A model generated the notes under the pieces. That model did no database searches. It was not told the origin of the DNA and saw only the letters and a list, made by a program, of their open reading frames with translations. From NCBI GenBank assembly GCA_036898135.1, contig CM072511.1:49437081-49501080 (forward strand): 64,000 nucleotides of DNA, given 5' to 3'. The translations under genes were made by a program, and so were the position numbers. Shown piece after piece: positions 56,927-64,000 of the stretch. The stretch comes from Oncomelania hupensis (Eukaryota > Mollusca > Gastropoda > Littorinimorpha > Pomatiopsidae). Position 1 is the stretch's first letter; the number at the start of each line of letters is the position of its first letter.

Positions 56927-57219
56927 CGGATAGCGCAGTGGTTGGAGCACTCGCTACTGTGTCGCAAGTTAAGCACTGTCCAGTGCGGTTAGCACTTGGA
57001 TGGGTGACCGCAAAACGTGAAGCGACAAATAACAACGCACCCAGTCGACTCAACTGTGACTGAGTACCTACTTTCTTAAGGGTGGGGAAGGTAAAGCAGC
57101 GAGGGAGAGAGATGGGCATCACCCTCATTACGCTGGCCCAAGATAAGTGTGATCTCCAACATCACGCTCCCCTACGGCCACAAGGCTATGGGACTACCTT
57201 TACCTTTTTTTTTTTTTTA
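56927..57219 (+). mobile_element. SINE with a chimeric tRNA/5S rRNA-like head (copy 2)
   Basis: Nearly identical to 37917-38200 through the A-box arm, the 5S-like GGTTAGCACTTGGATGGG segment and the body, then CCTTTACC and a T run. AAGCGAA at 56913-56919 and 57220-57226 may be the TSD. Confidence 0.85.
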
Positions 57220-57589
57220 AAGCGAAGGGCTGTGTCTTTCTGTTAGTAAATGCAGTCAATGAAGCATTTAAGGTCTTGAAAGGGGAAAAAAAAAAAAAAA
57301 CAAAAAACCCACCTAACACATGAAACTGTACTGATGCTCTTAGCTTTACGGAAGAATTTGATTTCACGTCACTGACAATTTAAACACGGGGCGAAGTTTG
57401 TGGCTATAATCAATCCCCCAACCTCTGAATTTAGTTGTTGGTCAGAGTTTATGCCACAGACGCCCCTTCCTTTGAGTAAGAGCTTGTGAATTCCGCCAAT
57501 AGACTATGTCTGTCAAGTCTTAACGTTTTATGGGCGGAATTGGAATTTCCGTGTCGGCTAAGCAGGAACACGAGATCGTACACACTGAC

Positions 57590-59095
57590 AGACCTGCCTA
57601 CCTCAGATTTTCAGTTTCAGTATTCTGACTGGCAAAATGTGGTATTCTGGGACCAAAATTCGTATTTTCACTCCCGGCGAATCGACGCATTCGCAAGTAG
57701 GAATTTAACAGTTGTAAATGTAACTTAGTGAAGATAAAGAAGTAATCACTGCATTAAAAAAAAACTCAAACTGATTCCTTAAATACACTGTTCCCCGATT
57801 TATTTATTTATTGACTACAGTACAGAACAAGCGCAAAACTGTCATTGCTAGAGAGCAAAAATTCAGTTGATAAAAACTTAAATTTGAATTGGAAACAACA
57901 AAATAATTTGAAGGACTAAGTAATTTATATGATGTGCAAAAATGTCAACATTGTTTTCCTTCAGCTGCTGTCTATAGCAGCTCTTGAGCCTGTCTGGTTC
58001 TTTGCTACAAAATAAATTATTTACAGTAACTGACTGGGAAAAATTATACGCAAACTGTCACTCAGCACTGTTTTCTTTCAGCTGCAAGCTATAACAGCTC
58101 TTGAGTCTGTCTAGTTCTTTGCTGGTGTGCACTGTGGCCGCAGGTTTGGACTTGAGGACTAGCAACTGAACGTTCTGCTTAGTAAATTGTCTACCTTGGC
58201 CATATTAAAATAAACTAAGAACCAACAGTTTGTGTAATTTTAAATAACAAATTTAATATTTTCATTGTTCTAAACATATACCAATTGAATGTTAAGGTAC
58301 CGATAACACATCTATTTTTTAACAAAAAGTGAAATGGCTGGCCTTTAGTGATCTTAGAATCAGGAAACATTCTCTGAAACATGGCTGTTATTCTGTCTGC
58401 TGTGGCAATTGGAAGGTTGCATTCAGCAATAAACTGCACCATGCATACTTCAGCATCTGTGACTTGCCGAGTGAATTCTTTTGTGCTATCCTCTGAGCTG
58501 ATCTGCTTTTTGAATAAAGCTGTAATGTTTTGTGTCTTTGGCAGATTCTTCCACTGACGTTCGGCTGTTTTGTGATTTTGTCCGGCAACATGCCTCTCAC
58601 AATCACTACGTCCACCGTGATCACAACTAAAATCTTTGACACACGCCAAGCAGTGGACGAATGTCGGCCCCTTCTTAGATTGCACAAGAAACTGCCACTC
58701 ATCAGTGTACGAAGACAAGAATGTCTGCTGTTGTTTAGGCTTTTTCTCCTTTGAAACCGACGTTGACACTTTATCCAATTCATCATCAGTTTCATGGGCT
58801 CTTATTACTTTTCTTTTCTTGGCACCCGTGGCAGACATGGTTGAACTTAATGTAGTAATCTCTGACAATGAAAAGTTTCAACTGTTTCTGACTTAAGCAT
58901 GGCGCGCAGTATGGCGCCGTGCGAAATGTCTGAAAACCCAAAATAAACGTCTTATTACCAAAAAAAAAAAAAAAAAAAAAAAAAAATATTTTTACAAGTT
59001 CCAAAATTCGTATTTTTTAAGTTTTTTGCGTATTTTCGTATTCTAGGTCTCAAATCCGTAAAAATACGGAAAAATCCGTAACGGTAGGCAGGTCT
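57590..59095 (-). mobile_element. hAT-like DNA transposon, internally deleted, 1.5 kb
   Basis: Inverted termini AGACCTGCCTACC (left) and GGTAGGCAGGTCT (right), with CAG/CTG outermost bases as in hAT elements. Flanks CACACTGA and GTCACTGA agree at 6 of 8 positions, an imperfect 8 bp TSD. It contains a zinc-finger/transposase N-terminus (58215-58838) but no catalytic domain. 57950-58130 has a duplicated segment (CAGCTGC...CAGCTCTTGAG...TTCTTTGCT). Right-end subterminal sequence is rich in CGTATTTT. A 26-base A run lies at 58961-58986. Confidence 0.8.
58215..58838 (-). pseudogene. Truncated hAT-like transposase: zinc-finger N-terminus only
   Basis: 207 residues from MSATGAKKRKV. YTDEWQFLVQSKKG then HCLACVKDFSCDHGGRSDCE and RHVAGQNHK form a BED-like C2HC zinc finger. 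The downstream segment AECNLPIATADRITAMFQRM then FPDSKI is typical of the linker of DUF4371/hAT transposases found in many invertebrates. The RNase-H-like catalytic domain is missing: after about residue 175 the sequence runs into unrelated residues and stops. It can at most bind DNA. The frame itself is intact, so the deletion left a readable N-terminal ORF. Confidence 0.8.
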
Positions 59096-59252
59096 GGTCA
59101 CTGATCAACATGCATGTCCATAAACTGAAATGGCAACACTGTCTCATATTTCAAGATTGACTGGCAACTTAAACCCAGTTGATCCATGTAACTGCTTATC
59201 CTAGTCGCTATAAAAACAAGTAGATCAGCTCAGGAACTGTCTTCTTATGTTG

Positions 59253-59408
59253 TCATTTAGTGAACAGCATCTCCTTGGGAAGCGGCTTGGGTTTGGACAA
59301 CCCTCCTTTCGCGCTGCTTTGCGTGGGGCGAATAGTCTTCAAATCAGGTGTAGAACAGATGGAAGGGAAACGGCTGTCACGACCTTCATTTGGTGTGCTC
59401 ATCGACCT
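59253..59408 (-). CDS. Coiled-coil protein (FAM184-like, tentative), last exon
   Basis: 51 residues from acceptor GTCACCCAG/AGG, phase 0, R-S-M-S-T-P-N-E-G, a basic Ser/Pro tail ending KPLPKEMLFTK, then TGA at 59253-59255. It ends the protein described at 63467-63695. The hAT-like element's right end lies only 158 bases beyond the stop, so it may be within or just past the 3' UTR. Confidence 0.8.
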   Translation of the reverse strand, partial: RSMSTPNEGRDSRFPSICSTPDLKTIRPTQSSAKGGLSKPKPLPKEMLFTK

Positions 59409-59613
59409 CTGGGTGACAGACGCAGAAAGCACAATTGTAAGACAGAGATTTGACACACGCAATGCAAACAAACAAAAGCCATATTTAGAAGAAGAAGGAG
59501 GAGGAGGAAGAGGAGGAGAAAGAGGTCGGATGAGGAGGAGGAGGACGACGACAACGACGGGTATAATGATAATAGAGGAGTATACGAAGATGTTCAAAGA
59601 TGAATTTGCATAC

Positions 59614-59744
59614 CTGTCGGTCAGCAAACTGTGGGTGCTGCTCCTGAAAGCATATGACTGGCACCGATTGCTGTAAATGAGACACGGTTTTCTCCCTTTT
59701 CATCGGCGCAATGTTGTTTTCGTTCACTGTGTGGTGCAGTGAGC
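59614..59744 (-). CDS. Coiled-coil protein (FAM184-like, tentative), exon
   Basis: 43 full codons plus a split Gly. Acceptor CTCCCAG/GC, donor CGACAG/GTATGC. It reads SLHHTVNENNIAPMKREKT then SHLQQSVPV, ending HPQFADRQ. Phase 1 in and phase 0 out match both neighbours. Confidence 0.82.
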
Positions 59745-60890
59745 CTGGGAGAAAGGTCAAGTCAAACAGTTACAGCAAGTAAATAATTTTACAACATGAA
59801 AGATAACAGCCTACCCTCTCTTCACATTTGAAACTATAGCAACCCGAAGACAGTTGAAGTTTGAACAGGATTCTCAGTTCGAATACGAATACGAATACGA
59901 ATCTTTATTGTCCATAGTTAAAATACAATAACATGGAAATTTGTCTTTAGTAGCACAAAGACTAAGACAGAAAGATTAAAAACTAAAAGAAATATTAACA
60001 GTTTTTGTTATATAAAACATTAATTAAGACAATCCGATCATACGCATGACAAATAGCTGACTTCATTGCACAACTCACATCATATTACATTACATAAAAC
60101 ATTAATTAAGACAATCATACGCATGACAAAGAGACGACGCAAACAAGCATTTTCATAACACAATCAAGCATTAATAAAGATGATTTTAACACTCAAACGC
60201 AGGTAAGCATTGGTTTAAACTTAATTTTACTCAAGAATGAAAAAAAATCAAATTACATGCAAGTTATAACACATAAAGGGCGCACAAAAACAAAGCTTAA
60301 ATAAGTACTACCCTTGAAAATAAATGCAGCAATTGAACTGGCTCTAGCGGACATTAGAGTACGGACATGAACAAATGCAAAGAATGTACGCATTATCAAC
60401 TTAGTCAGTTAGGTAAGCATTAACTTGGTCATTTCGTGTAGAACTGACCAGTGGGTATTTAGCAGCCCATCTCCTATCCATAAACATTCTGAGTTTAAAA
60501 TATAATTCCTATCTCCGAATATTGTCTTCTGCCTGTTCCCTACATCTTTCGTTAAAACAAAGAGTACTGCGATGCTGGACTGAGATAACCAGAAGTCAGA
60601 GACTAAGCATGGGACAAAAGTCATCATTTACAATGCGTTTAGAACTGGAATAACAGTTTCTGTCTAAGAGAATTGTTTAGGACGGCTCCACGATTCAGTC
60701 CACTGGTCTCAAAACAGCGTTATACTCTTGTACGTGGCTTACGCGTCATATAACCGCCCGCCCCCCCCCCCCCACCCCTCCCCTCCTCACTCCCTATCCC
60801 CTCTTCCTTTCCCCCTTCCCACAAAAAAGAAATCAATCACAACTGAGCTATCCAGTCTTTCTCAAGAAGAATTAGATTTTGGTCACTTAC
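59745..60890 (-). other. Intron of the coiled-coil gene
   Basis: Contains a triple GAATAC repeat near 59880, a duplicated segment AACATTAATTAAGACAATC (60022 and 60098) and a poly-C run near 60765. No ORF supported. Confidence 0.6.
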
Positions 60891-61059
60891 CTGCGGAGTG
60901 ACTAGTGACGAGTTTCAGGGCCCCAGTACTTCCCGATCTGTCGACAAGGACTGGCTGTTTCTCTGTGAACATGCGGTTGAAGTTGCCCTCACGGTTGCTC
61001 AGCTCCAGCCGGTACCTCTGGACCTCGCGCCGCAGCCTCTCCAGCTCCTCATTCTGGTC
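60891..61059 (-). CDS. Coiled-coil protein (FAM184-like, tentative), exon
   Basis: Reads DQNEELERLRREVQRYRLEL then SNREGNFNRMFTEKQPVLV and ends SHSA plus the first base of Gly at CCGCAG/GTAAGT. Heptad-like Leu spacing in the first 20 residues, then the N-R-E-x-N-F-N-(R/K)-x-F motif that I associate with FAM184 C-termini. That association is from memory and uncertain. A second AG six bases in (CTAGGACCAG) makes a tandem acceptor. Confidence 0.83.
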
Positions 61060-61112
61060 CTAGCATAAGCACAATCAAACACAATACCATTATGGAATTA
61101 ACGAAGTAAGGT

Positions 61113-61668
61113 CCTATCCAATCCTATCCTATCCCGTAACTCGGAGGTCGTAGGGGCACCATAGAGGATCGTTTAAGCAGCGTACTCCATCTTTCCCTGT
61201 CATCAGCAACCCTGATTGTTTCGCTGTGTCAAACCAGTCCATTCTCGAATGTTGTCCTCCCACCTCTTTTTTGGTCTCCCTCTTCTTCTACCTCCTTGCA
61301 CTGTGCCTTGCAGGATGGTCTTTGCAAGACCTGATGATCTGGTGACTTGGCCATACCATCGAGTTTCAGTTTTTTCACCACTGTGAGCAGGTCATCGTGT
61401 TGTCCAATGGCTTGTGTGATGGTCTGTCGGACTTCGTCGTTGGTGGTGTACTGGGTATAGGAAATGTCCAGAAGTCTTCTGTAGCACCTCATCTCCATGC
61501 TTTGTATTCTTCGTTGGAGATCTGCTGTGAGGGTTTATGTTTCGCAAGCATATAGGAAGATGGAGATGACAAGGGAGCGCAGCAGCCTTACCTTGGAATG
61601 TAGACTGATGGTCCTGTCTTTCCAAATTGGCTTCAACCTCGCATCTTCTCAAAAAAGGTAACCTTCAG
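61113..61668 (-). mobile_element. RTE-like LINE, 3' fragment with 5' inversion and 10 bp TSD (RTE copy 4)
   Basis: About 530 bp of the RTE 3' end in reverse (MEMRCYRRLLDISYT readable, tail TATCCAATCCTATCC). The outermost part (about 61648-61668, AAAAAAGGTAACCTTCAGG) comes from the reverse-transcriptase region in the opposite orientation, as produced by twin priming. GAAGTAAGGT flanks it at 61103-61112 and 61669-61678. Confidence 0.9.
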
Positions 61669-61805
61669 GAAGTAAGGTGGTGTTGTATATATATTTCGTA
61701 TATAGAGCGCAATTCTATCATTGTGGTTCATGCGTTCTCATCTCATTCGTCTATAACTTTATATGTGAGTTACAGCACTGGTCATCTTAGTGCATCAATG
61801 TAAAT

Positions 61806-62311
61806 CACAAGTATATCAACTAACAAGTTAGTATCTCGTATTGCCCCTAGTCGACGTGCGGTGGTCCCGTTTAGCCACAAGCTGAAACGGGGATATCCCA
61901 AACCTAAAAATAGAATAGAGAATTCTGGGAAATCTGTTCTCGCGAAGATGTGCTCGCTGAAATGAAATTAAAGTTGCGAGAGGAACTGCATATTTCTGGT
62001 AGTGAACAAAGGCAGAAACTTGTCAGCAGTATTATCAGCGATGGAGTTATAATGGACGAAGTGCTCCATACCTATGAGGTTGCCTTTGCTCGAGCAAAGA
62101 AACTAAAGTCTAAGAAGGATTTAGCCGACGTTATTTCAGAAAAGGATTTCTCTACCCATAATTCCCCTGGGTTTTGAAGTTTCTAAAAAGTTATTTCAGG
62201 CCGATGACGCTCTATGGAGCTCAAAGCATGTAAAGGGAAGCAATCGGTTGTACGCGCACGTCGATAGAGACATAGAAGGGAGATACTAACTTGTTAGTTG
62301 ATATACTTGTG
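61806..62311. mobile_element. 506 bp element with perfect 32 bp terminal inverted repeats
   Basis: The left end CACAAGTATATCAACTAAC (61806-61837) is the exact reverse complement of the right end (62280-62311). The flanks share TGTAAAT, or TGTAAATC when the ambiguous C is counted, an 8 bp TSD. The 440 bp inside contains the forward ORF 61962-62177. No transposase. TIR length and TSD size would fit hAT or another cut-and-paste group; family unknown. Confidence 0.75.
61962..62177 (+). CDS. Unrecognised 71-residue ORF inside the inverted-repeat element
   Basis: MKLKLREELHISGSEQRQKL then VSSIISDGVIMDEVLHTYEV and a Lys-rich part ending FSTHNSPGF. Amphipathic, charged and cleanly open from above the ATG to TGA. 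The composition looks coding. It could be a captured host exon, a small element-encoded protein, or chance; another coding-like frame lies just beyond the right repeat (ITRYSDVVRIKCQEVEKN). No homologue recognised. Confidence 0.4.
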   Translation: MKLKLREELHISGSEQRQKLVSSIISDGVIMDEVLHTYEVAFARAKKLKSKKDLADVISEKDFSTHNSPGF

Positions 62312-62319
62312 TGTAAATC

Positions 62320-62900
62320 CTATGCTCAGATTACACGTTACAGTGATGTTGTTAGAATAAAATGTCAAGAGGTTGAAAAGAACCGGTCGCTGACAGAAAA
62401 GAATCTACATTTGAAATCGATGAGTAACAGCACCATTTTGTGAGACTTTAAGGACTAGGTAGATGTACACTCGCTCTATTATATTTCTCCGCAAACCAGG
62501 TAGATGTTTCTAAATAGATTATGCTCGGAAATACGAGGAGAAACAACTTTCGTCTGCTTGCCCACATGTTGCGAGCAGAGTTGTCTAACGTTGGGGCGGA
62601 CATTCTTTGCAAACGAACAGTTTTTCGCCTACAATTTCTGCTCTGTAATCCATTAAACCTTCCGGATCAAACCGAAAGGTTGATTTCAGTTGCAATCCTG
62701 GCTAGCTCCGCTAGTTCGGCCTTGCACTGCCCTGCAACCACCATCCCCCTTTCCCGAAGAAAAGCTTGCAGCAAGGGGTAGCTTTCAAAGTTTTCAGGCT
62801 AACTCTAGGTAACTTCAAACAAAACAAAGAGACAAGTTACTTCCCATTTCCGAATAAGGCCTATTGCAATGCATTTTTCACCGGAGAAAAGGTAGTTTAC
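62320..62900 (-). other. Intron of the coiled-coil gene
   Basis: No feature beyond the coding-like stretch at 62330-62440 mentioned for the adjacent element. Forward ORFs here have no support. Confidence 0.5.
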
Positions 62901-63065
62901 CTGTGTAAGCGGAGTGCCGTTTTTACTGTAACGCTGCGTGTTGGCGACTTCGGCAACTTTACGATTGAAGTCTCTCTTCAGGTTCTTCATATCCCCTTCC
63001 AGCGTCTTGTTGCGAACTATTAGCTGGTCCCGCGTCCGATGACTCTCGTCCAATGCCACATGCAC
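62901..63065 (-). CDS. Coiled-coil protein (FAM184-like, tentative), exon
   Basis: 55 codons, phase 0 at both ends: VHVALDESHRTRDQLIVRNK then LEGDMKNLKRDFNRKVAEV and ending NGTPLTQ. Acceptor ATGCTGCAG, donor ACACAG/GTAAAC. Charged helical sequence continuing the coiled coil. Confidence 0.85.
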
Positions 63066-63084
63066 CTGCAGCATCACATCAAAT

Positions 63085-63150
63085 GTGATGATGATGATGA
63101 TGATGATGATGATAATGATGATGATGAGGAGGAGGAGGAGAAGGAGGAGG
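63085..63150. repeat. (GAT)n then (GGA)n microsatellite
   Basis: About 16 GAT units followed by GGA-rich repeats, 20 bases from the exon acceptor at 63065. Confidence 0.95.
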
Positions 63151-63400
63151 TTTACTTTAAACACGTTTAGAAAATGTTGGACCGCGGCGACCCTGACCTT
63201 TGAGACACTGAAAATATGAATGCTATAAAAGGCTGTTAACGTATCTGCATGTTGAAAATAATCAACAATGGTCAAGTCGTATTTGAAATAATATCAAATA
63301 AGTGTTTTAAACAAACAAACACAATAAATATGACGACCAGCGTATGGGCTGACGGGTAAATTGACTGCCACAGATAAGTCTGGAAATACAAAAAGACCTC
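63150..63400. repeat. Dispersed repeat R2, second locus
   Basis: AACACGTTTAGAAAATG and GACCCTGACCTTTGAG correspond to the block at 55075-55120; later parts are diverged. Intronic. Confidence 0.5.
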
Positions 63401-63466
63401 AGACACCCAAAAATGTGTTAATGGCCATACGCGGAAAATTGGGCAGAAGTAATTACAGTGACCAAC

Positions 63467-63695
63467 CTGTCTCAGCTCTCTCTCCAAAGCCTCGTTGCTT
63501 TTCTCAAGCTCTTTAATGAGGTCAGTACTTTCCTTGCCGCATTCTTTTAGGGTCTGCTCCACTTGGGCCAACAATTTCTTCAGGCGCTCAATCTCTCGGT
63601 CTCTCTTGGCCACCTCCTCTTGCAGGGAGCTCTGATGCTGAGACACACCCTGCCTGAGGTTCTCGATATCTCGCTGTGCTCGGATCAACATGTCC
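63467..63695 (-). CDS. Coiled-coil protein (FAM184-like, tentative), first exon in window
   Basis: 76 codons after one base of a split codon; acceptor AATTACAG, donor AGACAG/GTTGGT. The sequence DMLIRAQRDIENLRQGVSQH, KRDREIERLKKLLAQVEQTL and ELEKSNEALERELRQ has strong heptad character, a long coiled coil. With four downstream exons (62901, 60891, 59614, 59253) it gives the C-terminal 282 residues of a larger protein that starts beyond the window. All five exons fit in phase (2/0, 0/0, 0/1, 1/0, 0/stop). Likely a cytoplasmic or centrosomal structural protein; FAM184 is my best guess from the short N-R-E-x-N-F-N motif and the Pro/Ser tail, not a firm call. Confidence 0.85.
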
Positions 63696-63763
63696 CTGTA
63701 ATTATGTAATATTAAATGTTATACTTTAGCTGGAACTGTCTGTTAAGAACCCATAAAGTAATT

Positions 63764-64000
63764 CCTATCCTATCCTGTCCCGTAACCCTGAGGTCGTAGG
63801 GGCACCACAGATGATCGTTTAACCAGCATACTCCATCTTTCTCTGTCCTCAGCAGCCCTGATGGCTTCGCTCAGTGTCAAAACAGTCCATTCTCGAATGT
63901 TGTCCTCCCACCTCTTTTTCGGTCTCCCTCTTCTTCTACCTCCTTGCACTGTGCCTTGCAGAATAGTCTTTGCAAGGCCTGATGATCTGGTGACGTGGCC
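63764..64000 (-). mobile_element. RTE-like LINE, 3' end running off the window (RTE copy 5)
   Basis: Reverse orientation, starting with the CCTATCCTATCCTGTCCCG tail and matching copy 4 closely (ACCTCGGGGTT-type variant, GTCCTCCCACCTCTTTTTCG). Continues past 64000. Intronic in the coiled-coil gene. Confidence 0.9.

Noticed and set aside
62521..63023. Forward ORFs antisense to the coiled-coil exon at 62901
   Set aside because: No support; the minus-strand exon fits in phase with its neighbours.

Overview
The window is animal nuclear DNA. It has spliced C2H2, KLF and coiled-coil genes with GT-AG introns, long AT-rich non-coding stretches, dense non-LTR retrotransposons and tRNA-derived SINEs, TTAGGG-type telomere-like tracts and abundant dinucleotide microsatellites. 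The LINE proteins and SINE designs look like those of marine lophotrochozoans. A mollusc, perhaps a gastropod, is my best guess; this is inference, because no species marker is present.

All four well-supported host genes lie on the minus strand. (1) 486-6594: a four-exon gene for a protein of about 923 residues with about 12 C2H2 zinc fingers and an unusual internal Q-Y/G/V-I-D repeat region. (2) 20196-30681: a three-exon KLF9/13-type (BTEB) transcription factor of 249 residues with a 9.2 kb first intron and a GC-rich 5' region. (3) 38874-52455: two very large exons whose phases match at a GTAAGT donor and a pyrimidine-rich acceptor, giving one unrecognised, low-complexity protein of about 2,330 residues. 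The sequence upstream of its first ATG looks coding but carries an in-frame TGA and a frameshift. (4) 59253-63695: the last five exons of a coiled-coil protein, tentatively FAM184-like, which continues beyond the right edge.

The rest is dominated by mobile DNA. There are five copies of one RTE-like LINE: one long broken copy next to a decayed CR1/jockey-like LINE at 7.1-11.8 kb, one degraded copy at 44.7-46.1 kb, and three 3' fragments, two with clear target-site duplications (TSDs). A family of about 550 bp, called R1 here, has seven copies or fragments, four of them with TSDs. It has a TATA-like 5' end and variable short tandem tails, and I do not recognise it. Other elements are tRNA-derived SINEs, a SINE whose head looks like a tRNA/5S rRNA chimera (two near-identical copies), a cluster of palindromic MITE-like elements with telomere-like cores, a hAT-like element of 1.5 kb plus a 173 bp MITE with the same termini, and a 0.5 kb element with perfect 32 bp inverted repeats around an ORF.

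No ribosomal RNA genes, functional tRNA genes or CRISPR arrays are seen. Exon borders were read by eye from splice signals and reading phase. No alignment or database search was possible.
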